NCBI GenBank assembly: GCA_905221605.1
Contig: CAJNDS010000230.1
Coordinates: forward strand, 60,001-124,000
From: Symbiodinium natans
Taxonomy: Eukaryota; Sar; Dinophyceae; Suessiales; Symbiodiniaceae
Direction: 5' to 3'
Length of the DNA: 64,000 bases
Below are positions 21,196 to 30,488 of this stretch, one piece after another. The notes below the pieces were generated by a model. That model saw only the letters and a list, made by a program, of their open reading frames with translations, searched no databases and was not told the DNA's origin. A program made the position numbers and the translations under genes. Within the stretch, counting starts at the first letter, position 1. Each line of letters starts with the position of its first letter.

Positions 21196-22362
21196 TTGCA
21201 AGGGACGTCGAATGACAGCGCTTCCGCGCTGGACCAGGCGTCCCGCGCTGCTCCGACCGCGCGTCGCGCACAAGCGTGCGCAGAGAGAGCGGCAACAGCC
21301 ATGGGGGAGGGTGGAGATAGTGCCCATTTTTGTGAACAAGACAATTTTCCCGCTTCTGAGGCGGACAGGCCCAAAGAGAGCTGCAAGGAGTTGCATCCTG
21401 CTGCTGTTGCAAAAGGGCAAGAGAATCAGCCCCCGCTCCAACGGGTGGCTGAGCCAATCCCACAGTTTTCCAAGCCTTCCTCTGAGGCTTCCGCATTTTC
21501 ACCTCAGGCGAGTCATCCTGGCGCGCAGAGGTCTGGACAGGCGCAATGTACTGCGCCCCAGACCATACAGGAGTGTTGGGTTTTGGAGATTTTCGCAGGG
21601 TCAGCCGGGATTACCTCGGCGGCTGCTTCAGCCGGCCTCAGGCGGTCGGTCGGAGTGGATAACGTCCGCATGCCGAGGCGCAAGGGCAAGATAATACAGC
21701 TGGACTTGCTCCTGCTGTCGCACCAAGGTCTGCTGTGGAAATGGCTGGGTTCCCCAGGACTGGCAGCCGTATGGCTGGCGCCGCCCTGCGGCACATCCAG
21801 CAGGGCCAGGGAAATCCCGCTTCCGTGGGAGGACGAGCCGCATCCTTTGAGGTCAGTGGAGTACCCGGAAGGGCTTCCAGGCCTTGGCCCAAGTGATGCA
21901 GAAAGGGTGGCAAAGGCTAACGAGCTTTACCGGCTCACGGCCCGAATCTGGGACTTTTGCTGCGAAAATGGCATTGTGGTAATCATAGAGAACCCCTATC
22001 GCAGTTTCTTCTGGCATTGCAGCGCCATTGAACACATCCTGAGGAGTGAACAGGCGATCGTGGTCCAGTGCGACTTTTGCATGATGGGAGGTTCGAGATT
22101 AAAGCGGACGGCCTTGCTGTGTAACAACGACCTTATCACAGGCCTGGCTGTCACGTGTGATGGATCCCACGAGCATCTACCCTGGGAAGTGCACGAGGGA
22201 GTTCTCGCAACAAAGCTTGAGACCGCGTACCCGCACCAGTTTTGCAAGCACTTCGTTTCCCTGCTGTTGCAGCATCTGACACCCTTCTACAGAAGGGTTG
22301 TCGGGATGGCCTTAATCTCTTGGAGGGAGATCCCGCAAACTCCTCAGGAGCCAGGGTGGTAA
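21196..22362 (+). CDS. C5-methyltransferase-like domain of DIRS-B polyprotein
   Basis: After a ~120-residue low-complexity linker, the frame shows motif I (VLEIFAGSAGITSAAASAGL, near 21580), a GVD acidic strand, motif IV (APPCGTSSRAR, near 21779) and motif VI (IIENPYRSFFW, near 21984). The Cys of PPC is the expected nucleophile and ENP replaces the usual ENV. I see no dioxygenase domain upstream, unlike DIRS-A. The frame shifts into the RT reading frame between about 22240 and 22360. Family knowledge: C5-type methyltransferase domains have been captured by retroelements. Substrate and activity are unknown. Confidence 0.75.
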   Translation: MQGTSNDSASALDQASRAAPTARRAQACAERAATAMGEGGDSAHFCEQDNFPASEADRPKESCKELHPAAVAKGQENQPPLQRVAEPIPQFSKPSSEASAFSPQASHPGAQRSGQAQCTAPQTIQECWVLEIFAGSAGITSAAASAGLRRSVGVDNVRMPRRKGKIIQLDLLLLSHQGLLWKWLGSPGLAAVWLAPPCGTSSRAREIPLPWEDEPHPLRSVEYPEGLPGLGPSDAERVAKANELYRLTARIWDFCCENGIVVIIENPYRSFFWHCSAIEHILRSEQAIVVQCDFCMMGGSRLKRTALLCNNDLITGLAVTCDGSHEHLPWEVHEGVLATKLETAYPHQFCKHFVSLLLQHLTPFYRRVVGMALISWREIPQTPQEPGW

Positions 22363-24532
22363 CGACACAGGCGAAGACCAAAAAGGCTGCATCTTTTCAG
22401 GTCATCCCCGAATTTTGCCGACGAACCAGATGGACAGTGCCCGGCCAACTCCGCAGCACTCTCCAAACTACACAGTGGTTGGGACCGGACAAGATCCCGG
22501 GTTTCAAGGCGCCAGGAGCCTCGGCGTTGAGAGTGACGCCCCTACTGTCTTCTGCGACGGACGTTCTGGTGGAGGTCCCGTGGAACCCACAGGAATTTGT
22601 GGCGAAAGCCCGACTGGCCGGCCACCCCCGACACCTGTGCCTCGGGGTGCCACCCGCCCTCAGGAAGGCAATTTTGGCGTGCTCTAAACAGCCCGCAGCC
22701 AAGGTGATTGAGACTCGAGCCGCGCAGTCACGAAGATGGCTCCAGCGAGCCCAGGAGCTGCAGCTAGCCGAAAACGACTTCAAAGCCAAGCTGCCCGAGC
22801 ACATCCGCAGCAGCCTCCGCAACAAGAGAATACTGCTCTTCAAAGAGATGCTAGAAGCGTCCCACTACGCCGACAAGGCAGTGGCAGACGACCTGGCACA
22901 GGGTTTCGATCTTGTAGGGCATTTGGACCTCCCGGCAGGCTGGTCCACCGACTTTCGTCCAGCATTCCTTTCCCTGAAGGACCTGTCCCAATTGACGCAG
23001 GAGACCAACCACCAGGTCATCAAGGAAGTTGAGGACTCATCTCAGTTTCTGGAAGAACTGTGGCAGAAAAGTCTCGATGAAGTGTCGAAAGGCTGGTCGG
23101 AAGGACCGTTCCGAGAACAGGACCTGCCACAAGGAGCTGTAATCAGCAAACGTTTTGCAATCCAGCAAGGGAACAAGGTGAGGCCGATCGACGACCTGTC
23201 CCAGAGCCACATCAACGAGGCATTTGGGAGTATGGGGAAGATCGAGTTGCATGATGTCGAGACAATTGCAGCCTCAGCCATCTTGTTCCTGAGGCACGCA
23301 GGACAAGGACTGCTTGGGAAAACCATTGACCTGAAATCAGCATATAGGCAGCTGCCACTGTCCGAAGAGGCACTCAACATGGCCCATGTGGCTGTCAAGG
23401 ACCCCAGCTCGGGGGAGGTTCGCTTCTTCAGGCTTCTTTGCCTTCCATTTGGAGCCGTGGCGGCGGTCCACGCGTTCATCAGGGTCAGCTTGGCTATTTG
23501 TCATATAGGAAACACGTTTTGGCACTTGCCTTGGAGCTCGTTTTACGATGACTTCACGCTGTTGTCAACACGACAGCTGGCCCCTAGCGCAGAGGCCAGT
23601 GCATGTTTTCTGCTAGACTTGCTCGGCTTTGAGTTTGACAGTGACGGAGACAAGGCTCCGCCGTTCCAAGAAGTCTTCAGATCTTTGGGGGTCGAATTTG
23701 ACCTTACAGACAGCAGCAAGCAGATTTTTAGGATCCAGAATACAGCAGAACGGACCAAAAGTCTCATTGAAGACCTGGCAGCCTTTCAGGAACAAGGAGC
23801 CTCAAGCCCTAAGACCTGGAATCGACTGAGGGGAAGGCTGCACTTTGTGGCGGGCCAACTCTCTGGGCGCTTGCCGAAGGGCTTCATGAGAAGAATCTCT
23901 GACATCATCAATGCCCCGCATATGTCAGGAGACAGAACCAAGCCTCCCTTTGCGCAGCACTGCAGGGGCTACGACATTACATAGCCGAAGCGTCGCCGAG
24001 GACGGTGCGAGCCCAGACCTCAGAGACGGTGTATGCTTTTACGGACGCCTCGCAAGAAGGACTCCAAGGCCTCGAAATGGGTCTGGGAGCAGTCCTGTTT
24101 AATCAGGAGGGGCAGATCCTGTGCTGGTTTGGCATTGTGTTGCCGCATGACCTTGCTGAGAAACTCCTGCAAGGAAAGTCCAAAGTCATCAACGAGCTCG
24201 AGAGCATAGCTGTTCTCCTGCTCTTCATTCTAGCCCGAGAATTTCTCCGGGGAAAACACGTGATGTGCTACTTAGACAATGAAGCGGCGCGCATAACGCT
24301 CCTCAAGCTGACCAGCGATTCAGAGGCCTTGACCCTCTTGAGCAATGCTTGCGCATTGTTGGAACAGGAGCTCGAGATGATTCCGTTCTACGCTCGGGTA
24401 CCGAGCAAATCCAACGTGGCGGATGCCCCATCCCGCCTTGACTTTACAGGGTTGCCACACAATTGCAGGTTCAAAGATCAGGTGCTTCTCGCGGAAATGG
24501 CCAAGCTGGTGAACTCGCTCGTCGGGCGCTGA
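22363..24532 (+). pseudogene. RT and RNase H of DIRS-B
   Basis: RT blocks: RPIDDLSQSHINEAFG (about 23181), KTIDLKSAYRQLPL (23320) with the first catalytic Asp, LCLPFGAVAAVHAF and SSFYDDFTLLS (about 23537) with the FYDD catalytic pair. The RT frame is open from about 22242. RNase H follows in another frame: VYAFTDASQEG (24030), INELESIAVLLL (24189), CYLDNEAARITLL (24268) and YARVPSKSNVADAPSRL (24391). The frame changes near 23945-23985. All catalytic acids are present. Without the frameshift the whole would resemble the intact polyprotein of DIRS-A. Confidence 0.85.
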
Positions 24533-24584
24533 GCCTGACACTCCCATGACCAAGGAAGGGACTTGCATTCTCCCCGACCAAGAG

Positions 24585-24846
24585 AGGGAGATTTCGTTTC
24601 TCACACACCTGCAGAGGACAGATCTCGGATGGAAGCAGACATGGCAAATCCCCTTCCTTGGAAAAGATGCCAATGCATAAGCTTCAGTCTTGTTAGCGTG
24701 AGGGTGCACGTCATTGCAGTCTGTGCATGTGAATTGCATCGCTGTGCATGGGACACAAATGAACAAGCATGGCATCGATGGATTGTCCTGTATTTTTGGC
24801 CAGGAAATGTTTTCATACATTTGAAACATTTTTGTTTGGAAAATAA
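24585..24846 (+). repeat. DIRS-B split repeat B1
   Basis: 262 bp, reads identical to 25380-25641. It starts AGGGAGATTTCG, ends GGAAAATAA, and begins about 50 bp after the RNase H stop. Confidence 0.9.
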
Positions 24847-25379
24847 GGTAATCGTGCTGCAAGTACAAACCTTTATTTTCCGGAGAAAAATTTTCGAATT
24901 CTCCGAATGAGAAAGTTTTTCGGCTCAGACGAAGAGAGGCCACAGCCCTCTCAGTCACAACCCTCGTGGAGAGGGTCGGGGGAAAATTTTTCTGCCCACC
25001 CACCCACTCCAATAGTGCCTTACATGTGACAGTTGGGATGAAACGTGATGCCGGAACAGCGGGTCTTGATGAAGACACGAACAGAGAATCAAGGATCCAA
25101 TGGCTGGCAGTGATGGTAACCAATGTGCCGGTTGTGGATGTTTGCGGTTGCTGACGATGTGTGGCATCGCTCTGGGCATGACTTACGTACTTCCAGTTTT
25201 CGCTTGGAAATGCAGGGTCGTCATGTGCCTTTCAGCACGAACCTCAGCGATCTGCCGGTGCACCTTGGAACGTGTGTGCACTTCGTTGTTCAGCTCAACC
25301 ATTGACAGGCCGCTCACTTAGGCGGAACCTCTGAGTGCAGTAGAGAACTCCGCTTTGAGCGATTTGTGTAGTGTTTCAC
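24847..25379 (+). repeat. DIRS-B A2 region
   Basis: The 533 bp between B1 and B2. By analogy with DIRS-A it should include the second copy of the lost left-end repeat A1. It contains GGAAAATTTTTCTGCCCACC at 24981-25000, which resembles the end of A2 in DIRS-A. Confidence 0.6.
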
Positions 25380-25641
25380 AGGGAGATTTCGTTTCTCACA
25401 CACCTGCAGAGGACAGATCTCGGATGGAAGCAGACATGGCAAATCCCCTTCCTTGGAAAAGATGCCAATGCATAAGCTTCAGTCTTGTTAGCGTGAGGGT
25501 GCACGTCATTGCAGTCTGTGCATGTGAATTGCATCGCTGTGCATGGGACACAAATGAACAAGCATGGCATCGATGGATTGTCCTGTATTTTTGGCCAGGA
25601 AATGTTTTCATACATTTGAAACATTTTTGTTTGGAAAATAA
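25380..25641 (+). repeat. DIRS-B split repeat B2 (right end)
   Basis: Identical partner of B1. It marks the right end of DIRS-B, and the dioxygenase ORF of DIRS-C begins within 60 bp. Confidence 0.9.
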
Positions 25642-25699
25642 AAACCTAAAACAATTATTTTAACGATTTCCAAGGCCAAGCCTGTTAGCGGCATCATAA

Positions 25700-26755
25700 G
25701 CATACGCCCGGGGCGGTTTCGTCGGGCTACGATCTTCATGCCATTCTTTCCCATGTTCCATCAAGGTGCTGACCGCAGCTCTTCGAGGCGCCTTTCCTGG
25801 ACGATGCTTCTCTACGTTGGTTGTTTTCACTAACACACAGACGGCGCCTCACAAAGACGTGAATGCTCCCTTCCCCAATTTGCTTCTCCCACTTTCCAAG
25901 TTTACTGCTGGGCAAGTTTGGCTGGAAGATTCCGAGGGCGATGTCTATCGCACAGTGGCCGGCCAGGCCCGACCTGGACGCTTGTTGGACGTGGCTGCTG
26001 GACCCTGTTTGCTGGAAGCCCACAAATATCTTCATGCCACGGAACCCTGGCAAGGCTGCCGCATCGTCCTCGTGGGGTTCACGGTCCGCCGCCTGCACCT
26101 TCTTTCACCTGACCAGGTTACCTTGCTGGCCGCGCTGGGCTTCGTCTTGCCCGATGCAGACCGCGCACGCATGGGGGAACACGCTTCTGCATCGGTCATG
26201 GTACAAAAGGCGTCGGGAGAAAAGACTATGGTAAAGGCGTCTGGGGCGGCCGAGGCGAATCCTTCGACAAAAGCCAGTCAGGAAGTGATCATGGTGGATT
26301 CGGGGGATGAGCTTCCGGAAGAGACTGCAGACGCTGAAATTCCTTTTGATCCGCGTACAAGCCGGGCATTTGGACAACCTATAGTCTGTCGTCACGACAC
26401 AGGCAAGCGAGTCTTCGTTGATGGCTTTGGACTATGTTCCCCGGGCCGTTGGCCACCGGGCCAAAGGGGACAACTGAATTCTTGGGAAGAGAGCTCGCGT
26501 GCTGAACGGATGCAAAGGATCTTGCGTAACTTCGTTTTGTCTGAGCTTCCTGACATTCGGAAGTCTGCATTCTGCTTGGCTGCTGGAAGGCTGGAATCAA
26601 GTCCCTTCACACAACCCGCTCTGAAGAGACTACGTGGTGAGCTGGCGGGAGCATTGCCCGATCCGACCCTGGCGCTTCGGGTTCCTGACCGCCAGCCGTT
26701 CTTGCTGTACATGCTAGCGGCCGCCGCAATCTTTGCGGATCTTGGGAGACCCTGA
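25700..26755 (+). CDS. 2-oxoglutarate/Fe(II) dioxygenase-like domain of DIRS-C
   Basis: The frame is open from just after a TAA at 25697; no ATG defines a start, so this is the internal part of a polyprotein. The sequence APHKDVN (25847) gives the H-x-D metal pair, LHATEPWQGCRIVLVGFT (26030) the distal His (26033) and the 2OG-binding Arg (26060). Between them LLPLSKFTAGQVWLED matches the equivalent part of DIRS-A. Family knowledge: HxD...H...R is the signature of 2OG/Fe(II) oxygenases, which include nucleic-acid demethylases and TET/JBP base oxidases. The substrate here is not known. The second half (VMVDSGDELPEE onward) is acidic linker leading to RT. The frame breaks near 26745, where LGDPDWEIL continues in another frame. 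Confidence 0.7.
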   Translation, partial: AYARGGFVGLRSSCHSFPCSIKVLTAALRGAFPGRCFSTLVVFTNTQTAPHKDVNAPFPNLLLPLSKFTAGQVWLEDSEGDVYRTVAGQARPGRLLDVAAGPCLLEAHKYLHATEPWQGCRIVLVGFTVRRLHLLSPDQVTLLAALGFVLPDADRARMGEHASASVMVQKASGEKTMVKASGAAEANPSTKASQEVIMVDSGDELPEETADAEIPFDPRTSRAFGQPIVCRHDTGKRVFVDGFGLCSPGRWPPGQRGQLNSWEESSRAERMQRILRNFVLSELPDIRKSAFCLAAGRLESSPFTQPALKRLRGELAGALPDPTLALRVPDRQPFLLYMLAAAAIFADLGRP

Positions 26756-27170
26756 CTGGGAGATTCTGATTCAAGGGACAGAGTGCTTTGCAGAAGGCGT
26801 GCCTTTGGGTGACGAGGAGCCGTTGCCACGTACTCCGCAGGTTTTTGCCCGTCGTGAAAAGTTCCGAAAACTGGATGCATCACCTTTCCAGGCGATCATG
26901 GACAACTACACGTCAGCAGAACTGTCCTCTGAGCAACTTGAGGATCATTTTCGGGCTGATGAACAGAAGGGCCGCGTGCTGCCGACCACGGAGGGAGCAG
27001 TGGCTCAGGAGTATGGACCAGGGCGGCTTTTGGTAGCAGCTATGGGTGCCGTGGAGAAAACCAATGGTGACATCAGACCGCTGCACGACGGAACTCACGG
27101 CGTCAACTTGAACAATCGAATACGCATCTTGGATAAATTGGAGACACCAGGACCTGATGAAGTGTTCGAG
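26733..27170 (+). pseudogene. RT N-terminal part of DIRS-C (left of the DIRS-A insertion)
   Basis: Linker and fingers of a reverse transcriptase, ending ...LVAAMGAVEKTNGDIRPLHD and then GPDEVFE at 27170. DIRS-A begins at the next base. The continuation of the same frame lies at 36279. The apparent ORF running to 27191 only reads into the inserted element. Confidence 0.8.
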
Positions 27171-27423
27171 GGAAAATTTCAGCTCGCCTGACATTTCTCT
27201 CTCAAACTAAAGTTGTAGTGCTCTTCCTTCGAGCACGGGGTTTTTAATAATCCTTTTTGCGACCTTTTTGAGTTGCGGAAAGTGTTTCGAGTTTTAAACG
27301 AATTTTCCTCAGCATCATGAACGTTATTTTTAGCCATGTGACTTGCTGCATGCTTGAATCAACAGTTGGCCCGTTCATGTTCACAGCTGCTCGAGCTCGG
27401 GCTGAGAGAAAATTTTTGTCCCT
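27171..27423 (+). repeat. DIRS-A split repeat A1 (left end)
   Basis: 253 bp starting GGAAAATTTCAGCTCGCC and ending GAAAATTTTTGTCCCT; identical by eye to 35725-35977. It abuts the interrupted RT codon GAG of DIRS-C. Confidence 0.95.
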
Positions 27424-27855
27424 TTTGAGCCTCCGCTAATCCTGTAAGGGTGCCGTGCTAGAGGTTCGAGGTGCTATTGGTCTCCCCTTAGGGGTCGTGC
27501 AAGCCGAGAGCCTGTGAGCTCTCGGCGGATGGATAGCGAGTCGAGCTCTACGAGCAGCTCTCTCAGTTGGGACTGGCCTGTTGTGCCGCCAGCCCCCGTT
27601 TTCCAGGCGGTTTGCATCCGGCCTCGGTCCTTTCATACTGCTTCACTTCAGCGTCAGCTAAACGCTCCTCCCAGTCTCTTTTCATACGTCCTCGAGAGCT
27701 CTTTCTGTGGTGTGTTGGTCAGTACCAGAGAAGGATCCAGGATCCTTTTGTTTCTCAACCCTCCTCATTGGCTTGCTCTTGCCTGCACCGGCCCCCGCCC
27801 GCATACGTGTGTTCGCCTTCTTCTTCAGCTGTCCAACTAAGGTGCCGCTTGCAAC
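27424..27855 (+). promoter_or_regulatory. DIRS-A leader with two hairpins
   Basis: 432 bp between A1 and the recombinase ATG. CCCCTTAGGGG (27484-27494) can form a tight stem. GCCGAGAGC (27503-27511) pairs perfectly with GCTCTCGGC (27518-27526) over a 6 nt loop. The region presumably holds the promoter and 5' UTR, but no motif proves that. Confidence 0.45.
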
Positions 27856-30096
27856 ATGTCGAATCCTTCCTCCGAACCCGATAATCTCGACCCTTGGCTC
27901 TTGTTCAGCCCCGCAGGTGTGGTCGACCAGACCGAGTGTGACTTGCGTGCCGCTGATGAGCAAGCCCAGTCTTTCGTTCGTTCTCTTCAGGGCTCTTTCC
28001 AAGGGGGTGAGTCGGGAGCCCTTGAAGATACTGAGGCTTTGGAGAGTCGCAACTGGGTCAACTGCACTAGGCCTTTTCAGGGTTTGCCCGGGGTTCCAGG
28101 GGACGACGAGGGTTGGGTCGACCCAGGCTGGGTTCAGGGCAGAGAGCCTGTATTCGGCACACGCATACCGCCTTCGTCGTGTGCACCTACTTCAATTTCT
28201 GAAGCTGCTTGGTATGACGCCTGTCGTGACTTGGAGACAGACGATTTCTTGAGTGCCACCTTGCGTGTGGCAAACCATTCTTTTCAAGAATCCGATGACG
28301 CTTCGCTTCTGGTCCCTCTTCCAGATGACCGAATCTTGGGTGATTTCCAGCGTGCAGCTGTAGAGGCTACTTCACAACAGCGTTTTGAGAGCAGGCCGAG
28401 ATTTTCATGGGAAACATCTTCGTCTTTGCGTTTTTCCTGGGAGAGAGGAACGAGTCCTTTGCAAGTTATTGGTGCAATTGATTTTCTTGATCCAGAGGAA
28501 TCCGATGACGAAGCAAAACGAAGGTGTGTGCCACCCACGACGGTTAAGTTCCTGAAACGCATCACAGTGGAGCGGTCGGAGGAAGACATCCGAACGGCTG
28601 CTCTTAAGAAGATGAGGCTGGTCATCTTGTGGGATCCAGAGGTGAGTAGCTTGGGAAGGTCTTTGCTGTCGTTGCTCGGGGCAGATGTAAACGAGGAGGC
28701 CATCAAGAAGTCTTTTTCGGATGCCTTCAGAACTAAAGCTTCCAGGACAATCTCAAAGCGAGGTGGGTCCCTCCTGAGGTATTTTTCCTGGTGCACAACA
28801 GAGAGCATAGACAGCCCTCTTGCAGTCGATGAGCCGACCATATACATGTATGCAAACTTCTTGCGTGACTCAGGAGCCAGGCCGACCAGCATGACGCATT
28901 TTGTGGAAGGCCTTCGCTTTGTGCACGGGGTCGCCAAGTTGCTGCACATGGAGCCTGAAACAGTCCTCTCCAGCCGGGTGCTTGGCATAAGCCGGGACCT
29001 ACATTTGATGAAGCGTCCTCTGCAACAGAAACCTGAACTGACGGTTCCCATGTTGATGGCATTGGAAGCATTCTGTGTGGAAACTGGACCAGTACTTGCG
29101 TGCATTTGTGGACAGCTGCTGTTTTGTGCGCATTCGGCTGACAGATGGAGCGATTCTCAGAACCTCAAGGAGATTTCAATTCAGGAGTCCGACGGCGTGA
29201 TCTTAGTTGTTGCATCAGGCTTGACATCCAAGACGACTGTCTCTAAGGAGGCAAAAACCCGGCTGCTTCCCTACGCAGCCCTCGGCTGTGGGTTGTCTGG
29301 CAACAATTGGGCGAAAGCTTGGCTGAAGGCTCGTGAACATGAAGGCCTCTCCCTTGAGAACTTTGCGCTGCCGTCACGCCTCGAGAGCCAAAACCGCTGG
29401 AGCTCTGTTCAGATGGGGAGCGTCGAGGCGACCAGCTACCTGCAGGACTTTCTGATTTTGAAGGGAATCGATCAAGACCAAGCCATGCAGAGGGCGACGC
29501 ATTCGTTGAAGGCCACTTTGACATCTTGGGCGGGCCGCTGCCCTCGCCCAAAATTCAGTGGAGCGGAAAAGCGCCTTCTTGGACACCACATTGCTCCAAA
29601 GGAGAAATCACCGGCGACCTACGCCCGGCAGCAGTACACCCTTTTGTACGGGCGAGTCATGGCGATGTTCGAAGCCATCCGCGCGGGAGACTATGACCCT
29701 GACTTGTCTGACGTTGATCGGGTGGTGCAAGTGGCTGCAGCGGAGCGACCAGGTGCCGCCCAGGACGTCATTGCTCCGGAACCCGAGGCGCCTGTGCCAC
29801 GACACGATTTTGACGAGTTCGAGGACCCCCCGTCTTCACAGAGCTCTGAAGCTTCTGAGGCTCCAGGCCGCGGTGGAGGAGGCTTACAGAGGGCCCCTTT
29901 TGGGCCGAATGTTTCTGAAGATTCTCTTGTAGTGCACACAGTGTCCGGCATAACGCATTGTTTGAAGGATCAAGCCAACTTGTGGTGTGGCCGACCTCTC
30001 TCGAGGAACCATATTCCTTTCCGTGAAGCGGGGGTCTATTTTGAGGACCCTGACCCCTGTAAACAATGCCGGCACATTTTGGAGGCTGCAGAGTGA
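27856..30096 (+). CDS. Tyrosine recombinase of DIRS-A
   Basis: 746-residue protein from an ATG. The N-terminal ~230 residues are acidic and poorly conserved; a core-binding-like helical region covers about 255-420. Catalytic candidates: Arg430 (ADRWSDSQ), His549-x-x-Lys552 (HSLKATLTSWAGR), His577/578 (LGHH) and Tyr589 (TYARQQY). They lie in the order expected for tyrosine recombinases, with Lys where many enzymes have Arg in the H-x-x-R box. The C-terminus carries a Cys/His-rich tail (HCLKDQANLWCGRPL, CKQCRHILEAAE) that may bind zinc. Role inferred from the family: integrates the circular cDNA by strand exchange. Its position as the first ORF is unusual, since DIRS, Ngaro and PAT elements typically place it last. 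Confidence 0.85.
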   Translation: MSNPSSEPDNLDPWLLFSPAGVVDQTECDLRAADEQAQSFVRSLQGSFQGGESGALEDTEALESRNWVNCTRPFQGLPGVPGDDEGWVDPGWVQGREPVFGTRIPPSSCAPTSISEAAWYDACRDLETDDFLSATLRVANHSFQESDDASLLVPLPDDRILGDFQRAAVEATSQQRFESRPRFSWETSSSLRFSWERGTSPLQVIGAIDFLDPEESDDEAKRRCVPPTTVKFLKRITVERSEEDIRTAALKKMRLVILWDPEVSSLGRSLLSLLGADVNEEAIKKSFSDAFRTKASRTISKRGGSLLRYFSWCTTESIDSPLAVDEPTIYMYANFLRDSGARPTSMTHFVEGLRFVHGVAKLLHMEPETVLSSRVLGISRDLHLMKRPLQQKPELTVPMLMALEAFCVETGPVLACICGQLLFCAHSADRWSDSQNLKEISIQESDGVILVVASGLTSKTTVSKEAKTRLLPYAALGCGLSGNNWAKAWLKAREHEGLSLENFALPSRLESQNRWSSVQMGSVEATSYLQDFLILKGIDQDQAMQRATHSLKATLTSWAGRCPRPKFSGAEKRLLGHHIAPKEKSPATYARQQYTLLYGRVMAMFEAIRAGDYDPDLSDVDRVVQVAAAERPGAAQDVIAPEPEAPVPRHDFDEFEDPPSSQSSEASEAPGRGGGGLQRAPFGPNVSEDSLVVHTVSGITHCLKDQANLWCGRPLSRNHIPFREAGVYFEDPDPCKQCRHILEAAE

Positions 30097-30488
30097 CCGA
30101 AATCTTGAAGGAAAACGAGTGCATCTGTCCTTGTGAACAGCACAGACGGTACATCCTTCTGGCCAATCTCAGGCGTCGCACCGAAGTCTGACAATCGGTG
30201 ATGTTGCTCCCACTCGAACGCAAGTCGAGATCTTTGGGGAGAGCAAGTTGAGCCTACTCCAGCTGACTCGAAGCCTTTATCGAGAATCACCCAGCTGTGA
30301 GAGCCGAGGCTTCGTTCACCGTCAGAGCACTTCGGAATCACAGTCATGATAAAAGCATGGGCTTCTGCTCGGGGAAACTGCGGACACGTTTGACTGCGTT
30401 GCAATACCCATCTTACTTGTCCGAAGTCGATCTTTAGGCTTCAACCTGACAAGGAGCGAGATCGTCCCGACTTGCTAGGTGTCGAGCC
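30097..30488 (+). other. DIRS-A spacer between recombinase and Gag
   Basis: 392 bp non-coding. It may contain a second promoter or a splice-leader acceptor for Gag-Pol, but I see no distinct motif. Confidence 0.4.

Larger units (their letters stand above)
20200..25641 (+). mobile_element. DIRS-B: tyrosine-recombinase-type retrotransposon, 5' truncated
   Basis: Order: partial Gag, methyltransferase-like domain, RT, RNase H, then B1-A2-B2 split repeats. The A1 repeat and recombinase ORF, which come first in the complete relative DIRS-A, are missing. B1 and B2 read identical over 262 bp, which suggests a young copy. Yet the coding part changes frame several times. Confidence 0.8.

Noticed and set aside
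27171-27191. RT ORF ending EGKFQLA as a natural C-terminus
   Set aside because: The last seven residues are read from the DIRS-A left repeat; the true continuation is at 36279.
27861-30096. Assigning the recombinase ORF to a bacterial phage integrase or Crypton transposon
   Set aside because: It is bracketed by the split direct repeats together with Gag and RT, so it belongs to a DIRS-type retroelement.
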